A stretch of 26,861 nucleotides of DNA, taken from positions 1-26,861 of the forward strand of contig JAMOSO010000057.1 of NCBI GenBank assembly GCA_027063065.1, in the 5' to 3' direction. Origin of the DNA: Planctomycetota bacterium. GTDB lineage: Bacteria; Planctomycetota; JAMOSO01. A program made the translations under genes and the position numbers. Positions 15,030 to 24,339 of this stretch are shown here, in pieces (position 1 is the first letter of the stretch; each line of letters opens with the position of its first letter). The notes under the pieces were generated by a model, which was not told the origin of the DNA, searched no databases, and worked only from the letters and a program-made list of their open reading frames with translations.

Positions 15030-15068
15030 AAAACAAGTGTGGACATTATACATCCACACTTGTTTTTT
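15030..15068 (+). terminator. strong bidirectional intrinsic terminator
   Basis: AAAACAAGTGTGGA (15030-15043) pairs perfectly with TCCACACTTGTTTT (15053-15066) around a 9-base loop, with T-rich sequence after it. It lies between the converging MBL gene (stop 15027) and the flavoprotein gene (stop 15072), and the A-rich left arm gives a U-run on the minus-strand transcript too. Confidence 0.9.
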
Positions 15069-15071
15069 ATT

Positions 15072-16415
15072 TTAACGATTACACAAATCTCTAGCGATTG
15101 GTTTAGCCGCTAAAATTGCAGGATAAACCACTGGAGAAGCTGTCAATAATGGATGAGTACCCACTTGCATTGTTACCAAATCAACCGCAGTCATATTTTG
15201 TTGAATAGCAATGCCCAAAACATTAATTAATTCGCCAGCAGATTTACCTGTAACAACTTGTGCACCCAAAAGCACACCTTCGTTTTTAGAGAAAATCAAT
15301 TTTACATTCTGAGTAGACGTGTCCTCTATTTTGCCAGGATGACGATCGACAGCCGTTGCAGTACCAACAACAACCTCAAAACCCTCTGCTTTAGCAGTGT
15401 CCTCTGTTATGCCAGCTGCACCCATAGCTAGACCATCAATTGCAGAAGAAAAAATTGAAATAGTGCCTTGATTCTTTTTGACAATTTTTAAACCATATAA
15501 ACTCATACCGGCAATACGTCCATCAAAGGCAGCGGTAGAAGCTAACATAAGCCTAGTAGACTTACGAGTAAAATAATCTTTATGCTCGGCACAATCACCA
15601 GCGGCAAATACATCTGCAACCGATGTGCGTTGATATTCGTCTGTCCAAATAGCTTTATGTTTACCAATATCCAAACCAGCTTGTTGAGCCAACTCTGTAT
15701 TAGGCCTATAACCTATAGAAAGTATAACAGCCTCCGCATCTAAAATTTCGCCACCTTCAAGCTCAACACCAGTTACTTTGCCATCACCTAATATTTGCTT
15801 AACTTTAGCTCCAGTCTTGATATTTAAACCTGATTTAATCAACTGATCCGAAACCTTACCCGATATATCACTATCAAAAGCCAAAGGCAATACTCTATCT
15901 AAACCTTCAACTAAAGTTACATTTTTACCAGCTTGGCGAAGTTCATCACTAACTTCCACACCAATAAATCCAGCTCCAATAACTACAATATTTTTAGCAG
16001 CTTTAATACTTTCTAAGCTACTTTTCAAATACTCATAATTTTTTGGCACTGTAAATACGCCATCTTGATCTACACCAGCAATTGGTGGCACAAAAGGAGT
16101 TGAACCAGTTGCTAAAACCAACTTATCATATTCAACCGTTTGATTAGTAGTAATAACATTTTTTGCTTCAACATCAATTTTGGTTACTTCTTCAATCAAA
16201 AAATCAACGCCTACATTTTCAATTGGCGTAATTGGCATTATGTTTTCATCAATAGATTTTAAAGATGAAAATATATATGGAATGCCACAGGGAACCATAG
16301 AAACTTCTTCTTTGCGAATAATTAAAACCTTCTTGTCAGGAAAGCTTAATTTAGCTGTTTTTGCAGACACAAAACCAGCAGCAGAACCACCTACAACAAC
16401 AATATCGTACTTCAT
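15072..16415 (-). CDS. FAD-dependent CoA-disulfide reductase / NADH oxidase family
   Basis: A 447-residue cytoplasmic flavoprotein of the pyridine nucleotide-disulfide family. The FAD motif DIVVVGGSAAGFVSA is at 4-18. C43 in VPCGIPY is the single redox cysteine of the CoADR/Nox group. NIVVIGAGFIGVEVSDEL in the middle is the NAD(P)H-binding site, and VFAAGDCAE is the second FAD contact. The C-terminal dimerisation domain contains QVVTGKSAGELINVL. Likely roles are NADH-dependent CoA-disulfide or polysulfide reduction, or O2 reduction, all plausible in an anaerobe facing oxidative stress. I chose the ATG at 16415, preceded by GGAG; a start at 16463 would need an unusual 16-residue lead and would lie upstream of the predicted transcript start. 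Confidence 0.88.
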   Translation of the reverse strand: MKYDIVVVGGSAAGFVSAKTAKLSFPDKKVLIIRKEEVSMVPCGIPYIFSSLKSIDENIMPITPIENVGVDFLIEEVTKIDVEAKNVITTNQTVEYDKLVLATGSTPFVPPIAGVDQDGVFTVPKNYEYLKSSLESIKAAKNIVVIGAGFIGVEVSDELRQAGKNVTLVEGLDRVLPLAFDSDISGKVSDQLIKSGLNIKTGAKVKQILGDGKVTGVELEGGEILDAEAVILSIGYRPNTELAQQAGLDIGKHKAIWTDEYQRTSVADVFAAGDCAEHKDYFTRKSTRLMLASTAAFDGRIAGMSLYGLKIVKKNQGTISIFSSAIDGLAMGAAGITEDTAKAEGFEVVVGTATAVDRHPGKIEDTSTQNVKLIFSKNEGVLLGAQVVTGKSAGELINVLGIAIQQNMTAVDLVTMQVGTHPLLTASPVVYPAILAAKPIARDLCNR

Positions 16416-16451
16416 TTTTTCTCCAAAATAATAATTACACGTAACTTTGCA

Positions 16452-16481
16452 ATTATAAGACAATACAATGCTTTAAGTCCA
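16452..16481 (-). promoter_or_regulatory. sigma-70-type promoter of the flavoprotein gene
   Basis: On the minus strand, TGGACT (16481-16476) and TATAAT (16457-16452) are 18 bases apart. The -10 is perfect and the -35 matches 4 of 6. Transcription would begin near 16445, about 30 bases before the ATG at 16415. Confidence 0.55.
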
Positions 16482-16556
16482 CAAAAATTAATAGCCTTAC
16501 ATGTATTAAACAAACATACAAAACTAAATATTTTTTGCTATATATTTACGCAAGAC

Positions 16557-17426
16557 TTAGTTGCCAACAACAGTATTAATAGCATTTTTTATATTATCTA
16601 ATATATCACTGGCTATAACAGAATATGGATTAGATTTATTTAACGCCATATCACCAGCTTTACCATGTAAAAAAACAGACAATGGAATTGCCTTATCCAT
16701 ACTGCAACCCTGTGCAATTAACGAACTTAATATTCCCGCTAAAACATCGCCACTACCCGCAGTAGCCATCCCCGAATTACCAACTGGCATAATAACTGAT
16801 TTGCCATTGTTAAAAACTATAATAGTAGGATAACCTTTATAAATAATATTAATATTAAACTCCACAGCTATTTTACTAATTGCATTTGCACGTTTATTAA
16901 CATCACTTGATAACTTGCCAAATAACCGTCGCCATTCTCCTTGGTGGGGCGTAAGCACTAAATTAGCCTTATGTTGTTTTAATAAATCTAAATGATTTTC
17001 AAAAGCATTAATACCATCTGCATCTAAAACAGTATCAATATCTATGCAAGAAATAATTTTATGAACTAATTGGGCGGTATTTTTATTGCGTGACAAACCA
17101 CAACCAATTAGCAAGGCGTTTTTTCTAATACTTAATCGCTCAATATCTGTAAATGCACTAATTGCTGGTGTGCCATCGGTGGTTTCGACAATACTATGCA
17201 AAACAGGTTCTGTTAATTTGATAGATAATGGCACAAGTAAAGATTTACCTATAGCACAATGCACCATACCGCAACCTGAGCGCAACGCAGCTTTAGCGCA
17301 TAAGCTTACAGAACCAAGCATACCCGTTGAGCCACACAACATCAAAACAAGCCCATGGTCAAATTTAGAACCAGTTTTATGCCTAGGTGGCATAGTAAAC
17401 AAATTTGAACCTATTGTTTTACACAT
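16557..17426 (-). CDS. nnrD: ADP-dependent (S)-NAD(P)H-hydrate dehydratase
   Basis: A 289-residue ribokinase-like repair enzyme that dehydrates damaged NADHX/NADPHX back to NADH/NADPH using ADP. Motifs are DADGINA (135-141), LTPHQGEWRRL (158-168, usually TPHPGE), K197-G, and NSGMATAGSGDVLAGI (217-232), which holds the catalytic Asp (D227). It lacks the YjeF_N epimerase half that is often fused on, so the epimerase must be elsewhere or absent. The ATG at 17426 is preceded directly by an in-frame GTG (17429); neither has a strong ribosome site. The downstream flavoprotein gene on the same strand has its own promoter. Confidence 0.9.
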   Translation of the reverse strand: MCKTIGSNLFTMPPRHKTGSKFDHGLVLMLCGSTGMLGSVSLCAKAALRSGCGMVHCAIGKSLLVPLSIKLTEPVLHSIVETTDGTPAISAFTDIERLSIRKNALLIGCGLSRNKNTAQLVHKIISCIDIDTVLDADGINAFENHLDLLKQHKANLVLTPHQGEWRRLFGKLSSDVNKRANAISKIAVEFNINIIYKGYPTIIVFNNGKSVIMPVGNSGMATAGSGDVLAGILSSLIAQGCSMDKAIPLSVFLHGKAGDMALNKSNPYSVIASDILDNIKNAINTVVGN

Positions 17427-17480
17427 CACTTATATACCTAAAATTAAATTGCGATTTTAAAATTGCAGTTTTGTTCTCTA

Positions 17481-17509
17481 TTGACATAAAGAATTAGAAA
17501 CTGTTTACT
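17481..17509 (+). promoter_or_regulatory. sigma-70-type promoter of yidC
   Basis: A perfect -35 TTGACA (17481-17486) is followed after 17 bases by TTTACT (17504-17509), which matches 4 of 6 of the -10 consensus. The predicted start lies about 30 bases before the yidC ATG at 17548. Confidence 0.6.
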
Positions 17510-17547
17510 GTGAGGCTTTATATTTTATATCCAAAAAAAGGTTGTCC

Positions 17548-19230
17548 ATGGAAAAAACTCGCCCAATCATACTTATTATTGCCATATTTTTTACTTTTTG
17601 GTATCTAAAATCCATTACTCCGCCTGTACAACAGCCTAAAACTAAGCAAGCATCATCAAATACGGTTACACAAAACAAAAGCACAGATAACATAAATATA
17701 CCAAATACTATCACAAGTGCCAACCAACCCATTGTAGCCCATCCAAAACCTTCCAACATTAAAATAGTAGATGATATTATTTTAAAAAATGATGTGGTTA
17801 AAATAATATTAACCAATAATGGCGCAGTAGTAAAAAGCGTAGAGTTGCAAAAATATTTTGAAGACACAAAAAACACTCAACCTCTTTTATTACTAAGCGA
17901 TCAATATGGACGCGCATCTTTTGGCGTTAGACTACACAATAATGCGCAACTACAACCTTGGAAAGTTGCAAAATCCTCAACAAACAGCGTTACTTTTATC
18001 AGACCCGATAATAGCGGATTAATTCTTACAAAAACCTTTACATTGACCGATTCTGGCGATTTGCATACAAATACAAGCATTACTAATCCAACCAATAACA
18101 CTATTGCTATCGCTCCATATCTGGATGGTCCCGCAGGCATTAAAGTTGCACCTCATTCTTTGTTGGGTGCAAGCTCTAAGCCATTTGTCTATGGGGTTTA
18201 TGATGACAACAATATTGATTTAAAAGATGAAGACTTAAAAGATATCAAAGAAGATGGCTATACAGCTAGCGTCAATAGTAGTTTAAGATGGTTTTCGCTA
18301 CGCAGTAAATACTTTGTTGCCGCCTCAATGGTAGAAAACGCAAAGTTATATCATCAAATTATCGGTTCATACATCAAAAACCCAACTGATGATAAATCCA
18401 AAGAATCACTTGCCACTACATTAGTAGCAAATATGACGAATTTAGCCCCACAACAAACAAAACAATATAAATTTAACACTTATCTAGGGCCTATTAGCCG
18501 TCAATTATTTGCCACCAAACCATATACCGACCTAGAACCACTGGCTCACTTGGGACGATTAGCCCCTATCTGTGGGGTTTTAATAGGAATTATCAATATA
18601 TTCCACAGCATTATCGGCAATTATGGCTTGGCAATTTTATTAGTAACATTATTAGTAAAATTGGCCTTACACCCTTTAACTGCCAAAGGTATGCGATCTA
18701 TGTATGCCATGCAAAAAATAGGCCCTAAACTAAAAGCCTTAAAAGAAAAATACGGTGATGACCGTCAAAAATTTGGTATGGAACAAATGAAACTTTTTAA
18801 GCAAGAAGAAGTCAACCCAATGATGGGATGCTTGCCAATGTTATTGCAAATGCCAGTATATATTGCTTTATATACCACCTTAACACGAGTTATTGAAGTA
18901 CGCCATGCATCTTTTTTATGGATTGATGATTTATCAAAATCAGATGCCCTATTTGCCTTTGGCACAACAATACCCATTTTAGGTGACACTTTTAATTTAC
19001 TGCCATTACTTTGGATGACATCTATGTTTTTTCAACAAAAAATGACACCAAAAAGTCCCGACCCAAATATGGCACAACAACAAAAAATGATGCAATTTAT
19101 ACCTTTTGTATTTGGCTTTATGATGTATTCTATGCCATCAGGTCTAATGCTATACTGGGTTGCGCAAAATATATTTTCAATTATTGAACAAGCCAAAATA
19201 CGCAAAAAATATATGCCAAAAACAACATAG
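17548..19230 (+). CDS. yidC: membrane protein insertase YidC
   Basis: A 560-residue inner-membrane insertase that folds and inserts membrane proteins with or without SecYEG. Residues 5-20 are the first membrane segment. Residues about 25-340 form the large periplasmic P1 domain found in diderm bacteria. The conserved core (about 345-550) has five membrane segments and the cytoplasmic coiled region AKGMRSMYAMQKIGPKLKAL. The substrate-groove position held by Arg366 in E. coli appears to be Lys (K371 in LLVKLALHPL). I chose the ATG at 17548 over an in-frame TTG at 17542 because AAAAAGG is well spaced. The usual rpmH-rnpA-yidD neighbourhood is missing; instead a CoA-binding protein follows 9 bases later. 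Confidence 0.95.
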   Translation: MEKTRPIILIIAIFFTFWYLKSITPPVQQPKTKQASSNTVTQNKSTDNINIPNTITSANQPIVAHPKPSNIKIVDDIILKNDVVKIILTNNGAVVKSVELQKYFEDTKNTQPLLLLSDQYGRASFGVRLHNNAQLQPWKVAKSSTNSVTFIRPDNSGLILTKTFTLTDSGDLHTNTSITNPTNNTIAIAPYLDGPAGIKVAPHSLLGASSKPFVYGVYDDNNIDLKDEDLKDIKEDGYTASVNSSLRWFSLRSKYFVAASMVENAKLYHQIIGSYIKNPTDDKSKESLATTLVANMTNLAPQQTKQYKFNTYLGPISRQLFATKPYTDLEPLAHLGRLAPICGVLIGIINIFHSIIGNYGLAILLVTLLVKLALHPLTAKGMRSMYAMQKIGPKLKALKEKYGDDRQKFGMEQMKLFKQEEVNPMMGCLPMLLQMPVYIALYTTLTRVIEVRHASFLWIDDLSKSDALFAFGTTIPILGDTFNLLPLLWMTSMFFQQKMTPKSPDPNMAQQQKMMQFIPFVFGFMMYSMPSGLMLYWVAQNIFSIIEQAKIRKKYMPKTT

Positions 19231-19239
19231 GAGCCAACA

Positions 19240-19602
19240 ATGCAAACAGTAGCAGTAGTAGGAGCAAGCCCAAAAGAAGACAGGTATTCGTATAAAGCCA
19301 TGCAAATGCTAACAGAAAAAGGACATCAAGCCATACCTGTTGCCCCTGGAAAAAGCGAAATTTTAAACAAGAAATGTTATGCATCGCTAGCTGATATTAC
19401 AGAAAAAATTGATACTGTAACTATGTATGTCGGCTCTGCTCGTCAAACAGATATTATCAAAGACATCTGTGCCATAAAACCACAAAGGGTAATTTTTAAT
19501 CCTGGCACAGAAAATCCTGACGTCTACCCTAAACTTCAAGCCTTAGGAATAAACGTGCAAATAGCTTGTACATTAGTTCTTTTATCAACTGGACAATTTT
19601 AA
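19240..19602 (+). CDS. CoA_binding_2 (YccU-like) protein
   Basis: A 120-residue single Rossmann-fold protein of the CoA_binding_2 family. VAVVGASPKEDRYSYKA at the N-terminus is the nucleotide-binding glycine loop. IPVAPGK and VIFNPGTENPD are typical later family motifs. The biochemical role of these proteins is not established; some are thought to bind CoA or mediate redox-linked CoA chemistry. TAGGAG lies 7 bases before the ATG and overlaps the yidC stop, so it is translated from the yidC transcript. Confidence 0.85.
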   Translation: MQTVAVVGASPKEDRYSYKAMQMLTEKGHQAIPVAPGKSEILNKKCYASLADITEKIDTVTMYVGSARQTDIIKDICAIKPQRVIFNPGTENPDVYPKLQALGINVQIACTLVLLSTGQF

Positions 19603-19641
19603 AAAATTACTTTGCTAGTCCTTTCATAAAGACATTTTACT

Positions 19642-19650
19642 TGTTATAAT
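19642..19650 (+). promoter_or_regulatory. extended -10 promoter for the trpS operon
   Basis: TGTTATAAT contains the extended -10 TG-N followed by a perfect TATAAT (19645-19650). No good -35 stands at 16-18 bases, which is common for extended -10 promoters. The trpS ATG is 30 bases downstream, with AGGG in between. Confidence 0.6.
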
Positions 19651-19679
19651 AAATATTTATCCCTTTTAGGGCTTTTATT

Positions 19680-20702
19680 ATGACAAACAACTCTAAACCC
19701 TTACTGTTAAGTGGTATACAACCATCTGGCAATTTAATGATTGCCAATTATATAGGTGCAATTCGCAACTGGGTGGATTTGCAAAATCAATACAATTGTT
19801 ATTTTATGTTGGCTGACTTACACGCCATCACTGTAACTCAAGAACCTCAAGACTTATTAAAAAATTGTTACGATTTTATTGCCCTATATATAGCTTGTGG
19901 CATAAATCCTGACCAAAATACTATCTTCGTGCAATCACATGTTTCTGGGCATGCAGAACTAGCTTGGCTATTAAATTGTTATACACAAATGGGCGAGTTA
20001 AATCGTATGACACAATTTAAAGATAAAAGCCAAAAACATGCCAAAAATATTAATGTTGGATTATATAGTTATCCTGTATTAATGGCTGCCGATATCTTAC
20101 TTTACAATGCTGATTTAGTGCCTGTAGGTCATGACCAAAAACAACATTTAGAATTAACTCGCGACATTGCCAATAGAATCAACAACAGGCATGGAGAACT
20201 TTTTACAATCCCAGAACCATATATCGCCAAATCAGGCGCGCGCATTATGAGTTTACAAGATCCTAACTCTAAAATGTCTAAATCAGATAAAAATGTTAAC
20301 AACTATATTGGTTTATTAGACGACCCAAAAGTGATTATGAAAAAATTTAAAAAGGCAGTAACTGACTCTGGCGACACAATACGCTATGAGCCTGAAACCA
20401 AACCTGCTATTTCTAATTTAATAGAAATTAGACATTGTGTAACTGGCGAAAGTATTGCCGATATAGAAAAAAACTACGAAGGCAAAATGTATGGTCATCT
20501 TAAAATAGACTTGGCAGAAGCTGTAATAGAATTTCTACAACCAGTACAAGAACGTTTTAATCAATTACGCCAAGACAACACAGAACTAAATATTATTTTA
20601 AAACGTGGCCAAGAAGAAGCTAATAAACGTGCCGAAACTATTTTAAATAAAATGCGCCAAACAATTGGTTTTATTCCTAATATAAAAAATGTTTGTTTAT
20701 AG
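19680..20702 (+). CDS. trpS: tryptophan--tRNA ligase
   Basis: A 340-residue class I aminoacyl-tRNA synthetase charging tRNA-Trp. The HIGH-equivalent region is PSGNLMIANYIGA (15-27). KMSKS (198-202) is perfect, and MAADILLYNADLVPVG in the middle is the tryptophan-pocket region. Length matches the bacterial family. It leads a compact plus-strand operon; only 3 bases separate its stop from the start of the ScpA-MurD gene. No T-box or trp leader structure can be seen in the short 5' region. Confidence 0.96.
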   Translation: MTNNSKPLLLSGIQPSGNLMIANYIGAIRNWVDLQNQYNCYFMLADLHAITVTQEPQDLLKNCYDFIALYIACGINPDQNTIFVQSHVSGHAELAWLLNCYTQMGELNRMTQFKDKSQKHAKNINVGLYSYPVLMAADILLYNADLVPVGHDQKQHLELTRDIANRINNRHGELFTIPEPYIAKSGARIMSLQDPNSKMSKSDKNVNNYIGLLDDPKVIMKKFKKAVTDSGDTIRYEPETKPAISNLIEIRHCVTGESIADIEKNYEGKMYGHLKIDLAEAVIEFLQPVQERFNQLRQDNTELNIILKRGQEEANKRAETILNKMRQTIGFIPNIKNVCL

Positions 20703-20705
20703 TAT

Positions 20706-22910
20706 ATGACATATCGCATTTCTTTAGATCGTTTTGAAGGCCCTATGGATCTTCTTTTGTACTTAATTAAGCGAGAAGAAGTAGAAATTACCGAAGTGCC
20801 TATTTTAAAAATATGCGATCAATTTCTGGATTATGTCAAAACCATGAACGAACTAGATATTAATATCGCTGGTGATTTTATGGTGATGGCATCCACTTTA
20901 ATGGAAATTAAAAGCCGTATGCTTTTGCCAGAAGAAGAAACAGACGAACAAGAAGAAGAATTTGACGACCCACGCATAAGTCTAGTAAAACAATTATTAG
21001 AATATCGCAAATTTAAAGAACGCACTCAACTTTTAAGAGATAATTTTGACAAAGCTGCCACTAGATTTGGGCGACCAAGCATATCAACGATACAAGAAAG
21101 TGATAAGGTAGAAAAGCCTATAGAACTAGGCAATATTGGTTTATTTGATTTATTTGCTGCCTACCAAAATTTAATTAAACATACTGAAACCCCCACAACC
21201 ACAATTATTGACGACAATATATCTCAAGAAAAACATATGTTTTTGGTGATAGATTTAGTCAAACAAAAACATAGCATTCGTTTTGAAGAGCTATTTCCAA
21301 CAAATGCTAGTCGAGTATATATGGCTGGAACTTTTATATCTATTTTAGAACTAGCCAAACAAAAAAAGATATTGATATATCAGGGTTCATCATTTTCTGA
21401 GATACGTGTTACCACACCAGAATACCACCGAGATTATATCTCTAATTTAGAAAGTTTTAATAGACTAAGAGATAAAAATATAACTGTTTTAGGGTTGGGA
21501 AGATTTGGCGGTGGCACATCATTAATTAGATATCTAGCCGAACATGGCGCAAAGGTAAGCGTAAGCGACTCTGGCGATAAAGCCGAGTTATCCAAATCTA
21601 TACAAGCCTTGGACGATCTAAATATAACATTTAATTTTGAAGAACACCAACCAAAGGATATCGAAAAAGCCGATATTGTATTTGTTAATCCAGCCATTAA
21701 ACCAAATGCCAAGATATTAAAAACTGCCAAAGATATAGGTGTAGAACTAGACGCCGATATTAATTATTTTTTAAGACATACACCTGCAAAAGTTATGGGC
21801 GTTACTGGCTCTAATGGCAAAACCACAACAACCACATTGCTTGGCAATATGCTAAAACTGCAAGATAATGACACCTTAATTGCCGGCAATCTAGGTGAGC
21901 CATTTTTACATCGCCTAGACTATTTAACAGACGATGATTCGGTAGTATTAGAGCTTAGCAGTTTTCAATTAGATAGATTAAGTTGGATGGGAATTTCTCC
22001 TAGCATTGCTATTATTACAAATTTATCACCCAACCATCTGGATTGGCATCGCACAATGAGCGAATACGCCAAAGCTAAATACAATATTTTAAAGTATCAA
22101 CACAAAGACGATTTAGCTATTTTAAATTATGATGATAAAACTTTAGCCGATTGGGGTCAACGCTGTCCTGCTCAAACGGTTTTCTTTTCGTGTAGCCAAG
22201 CGATAGAAGGTTATTTTTTACAAAATAACAATGTGATACTACGCAAAAACGGTATAGATAAAATATTATTTGAACTACCTTCGCACACATTAAAAGGCAA
22301 GCATAACCTTAGCAATATTATGGCCGCTATCACATCTGCATATCTTTCTGGCGTAAGTATACCAAAAATTATCTCAGCTATACAAAATTATAAACCACTA
22401 GCTCACCGTCTAGAAAACTTAGGCACACATAATAATATAACCTTTATAAACGACTCCAAATCAACCACACCCGAATCTATGTCTGCGGCTTGTCGTGCTT
22501 TTGACAATAATGTTATTTTACTAGCTGGTGGATATGACAAAGGTGCCGACTTTAAAACAGCGGCTACACAAGCCGCACCACATTTAAAATATGCGTTTTT
22601 ATTTGGTGACACTTCACATAAAATAGGCAGGCATTTACGCAAAGCCAAAGAAAGCGAAAACACCAATACAACAAAAATTATTTGTTATGAAAAAGATTTA
22701 GAAACAGCTTTTAATAAAGCAATTGAAATAGCGCAAGCCAACGATACAATTTTATTAAGCCCTGGTTCTGCTAGCTTTGGATTGTTTAAAGACTTTGAAG
22801 AACGTGGACAAGCATTTAAAAACTTAGTCAACCAATATCGAAAATCAAATTTAACCCCAACCAGTAGCCCTACAAATGCTACATCCCTTGAAAGGAAAAA
22901 TGATGAATAA
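20706..22910 (+). CDS. ScpA-MurD fusion: condensin subunit joined to UDP-MurNAc-Ala-Glu ligase
   Basis: One 734-residue frame encodes two proteins that are normally separate. Residues 1-237 are ScpA, the kleisin of SMC-ScpAB: N-terminal RFEGPMDLLLYLI (9-21), the IAGDFMVMASTLMEIKSRMLL stretch (54-74; helical SMC-neck binder), an acidic linker, and a C-terminal winged helix ending FSEIRV. A linker of about 20 residues follows. Residues 258-720 are complete MurD, which adds D-Glu to UDP-MurNAc-L-Ala: GLGRFGGG (263-270), ATP loop GVTGSNGKTTTT (365-376, K372), ELSSFQLDRL, NLSPNHLDWH (439-448), AGGYDKGADF and SPGSASFGLFKDF (685-697). I see no stop, and no ATG or GTG start with a ribosome site, near the junction, so separate MurD translation is unlikely. 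No scpB is in the window. Confidence 0.93.
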   Translation: MTYRISLDRFEGPMDLLLYLIKREEVEITEVPILKICDQFLDYVKTMNELDINIAGDFMVMASTLMEIKSRMLLPEEETDEQEEEFDDPRISLVKQLLEYRKFKERTQLLRDNFDKAATRFGRPSISTIQESDKVEKPIELGNIGLFDLFAAYQNLIKHTETPTTTIIDDNISQEKHMFLVIDLVKQKHSIRFEELFPTNASRVYMAGTFISILELAKQKKILIYQGSSFSEIRVTTPEYHRDYISNLESFNRLRDKNITVLGLGRFGGGTSLIRYLAEHGAKVSVSDSGDKAELSKSIQALDDLNITFNFEEHQPKDIEKADIVFVNPAIKPNAKILKTAKDIGVELDADINYFLRHTPAKVMGVTGSNGKTTTTTLLGNMLKLQDNDTLIAGNLGEPFLHRLDYLTDDDSVVLELSSFQLDRLSWMGISPSIAIITNLSPNHLDWHRTMSEYAKAKYNILKYQHKDDLAILNYDDKTLADWGQRCPAQTVFFSCSQAIEGYFLQNNNVILRKNGIDKILFELPSHTLKGKHNLSNIMAAITSAYLSGVSIPKIISAIQNYKPLAHRLENLGTHNNITFINDSKSTTPESMSAACRAFDNNVILLAGGYDKGADFKTAATQAAPHLKYAFLFGDTSHKIGRHLRKAKESENTNTTKIICYEKDLETAFNKAIEIAQANDTILLSPGSASFGLFKDFEERGQAFKNLVNQYRKSNLTPTSSPTNATSLERKNDE

Positions 22911-24339
22911 TCACGACACTTATTCTTCTCCTCTTTCATCACGCTATGCCAGCGATGAAATGTTGTACAACTTTTCTGATAACAAAAAATTTCGCACTTG
23001 GCGTCAAATGTGGATTTCGCTTGCAGAACGCGAAAAAGAACTAGGCATTGATATTAGTGACGAACAAATAGCCGAATTAAAAGCAAACGCCGAAAATATA
23101 AATTATGAAACTGCCGCTGCTTTTGAAAAGAAATTTCGTCATGATGTGATGGCTCATGTACATACTTTTGGTGAAGCAGCACCTAATGCAAAAGGTATTA
23201 TTCACCTTGGAGCTACCTCAGCATTTGTAGGTGATAATACAGATTTGGTTCAAATTCGTGATGGTTTATTGATTATTCGTAAACGTTTAATCAGTGTTAT
23301 TAATGCATTAGCTTTATTTGCTAAAGAATATGCCGGCTTACCCACTTTAGGTTTTACACATTTTCAAAGCGCCCAACCTACAACTGTAGGAAAACGTGCC
23401 ACATTATGGCTATATGAATTTTTAACCGATTTAGAAGAACTAGAGTTTAACCTAGAAACTTTGCGTTTTCGTGGCGTTAAAGGCACAACTGGAACTCAAG
23501 CCAGTTTTGTACAGCTATTTAATGGCGATAATCAAAAAATAGATATTTTAGCTACCAATGTTGCTAAAGATATGGGCTTTGATGAAGTTATACCTGTTAC
23601 AGGTCAAACATATAGCCGTAAAACTGATGCTAGAAGCTTAACCTTAATGTCTGCATTAGCTCAATCTGCATCTAAATTTGCCAATGATATACGTCTGCTA
23701 CAACATAAAAAAGAAATTGAAGAACCATTTGAAAAAAACCAAATAGGCTCATCAGCTATGGCTTATAAACGCAACCCTATGCGGTCTGAACGTATTTGCG
23801 CATTATCGCGATACGTTATTGTTGACAGTTTAAATCCCGCATTTACAGCTGCCACCCAATGGTTTGAACGCACATTAGATGATAGCGCCAATAAACGTAT
23901 CGCTATACCAGAAGCCTTTTTAGCCGTTGATGCTATTTTAAGTATAGTTGAAAATGTAGCTAGTGGCTTAGTAGTGCATGAAAAAGTAATCGAAAAACAT
24001 CTAAATCAAGAACTACCTTTTATGATGACTGAAGACATTATGATGGAGGCTTCAAAACATGGGGCAGACCGTCAAGAACTACATGAAAAAATACGTGAAT
24101 TTTCTATGATGGCAGCCACTGCCATTAATGACGAAGGCAAAGACAACCCCTTGTTGGACTTAATTGCCAATGAGCCACTATTTACCGGAGCTAAAGACCA
24201 AATCGAAACTCTAAAAGATGCAAAACGATATACGGGACGTGCGGAAGAACAAACCCACACATTTTTAGACAATTGGGTTAAACCCTTTTTAGATAAATAT
24301 GCTGATGAAATTTCCAGTGGTGCAACATTAAAAGTATAA
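22903..24339 (+). CDS. purB: adenylosuccinate lyase
   Basis: A 478-residue fumarase-superfamily enzyme of purine synthesis, cleaving SAICAR and adenylosuccinate to release fumarate. The signature loop is GSSAMAYKRNP (282-292). HLGATSAFVGDN and THFQSAQPTTVGKR are the other conserved catalytic regions. The start is one of two adjacent ATGs (22900 or 22903); I prefer 22903, which is 6 bases from AAGGA. It overlaps the end of the ScpA-MurD frame by 8 bases, and its own stop shares a base with tmk, so the operon is tightly coupled. The N-terminus (YSSPLSSRYAS) resembles the type seen in Bacteroidetes, Firmicutes and planctomycete enzymes. Confidence 0.96.
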   Translation: MNNHDTYSSPLSSRYASDEMLYNFSDNKKFRTWRQMWISLAEREKELGIDISDEQIAELKANAENINYETAAAFEKKFRHDVMAHVHTFGEAAPNAKGIIHLGATSAFVGDNTDLVQIRDGLLIIRKRLISVINALALFAKEYAGLPTLGFTHFQSAQPTTVGKRATLWLYEFLTDLEELEFNLETLRFRGVKGTTGTQASFVQLFNGDNQKIDILATNVAKDMGFDEVIPVTGQTYSRKTDARSLTLMSALAQSASKFANDIRLLQHKKEIEEPFEKNQIGSSAMAYKRNPMRSERICALSRYVIVDSLNPAFTAATQWFERTLDDSANKRIAIPEAFLAVDAILSIVENVASGLVVHEKVIEKHLNQELPFMMTEDIMMEASKHGADRQELHEKIREFSMMAATAINDEGKDNPLLDLIANEPLFTGAKDQIETLKDAKRYTGRAEEQTHTFLDNWVKPFLDKYADEISSGATLKV

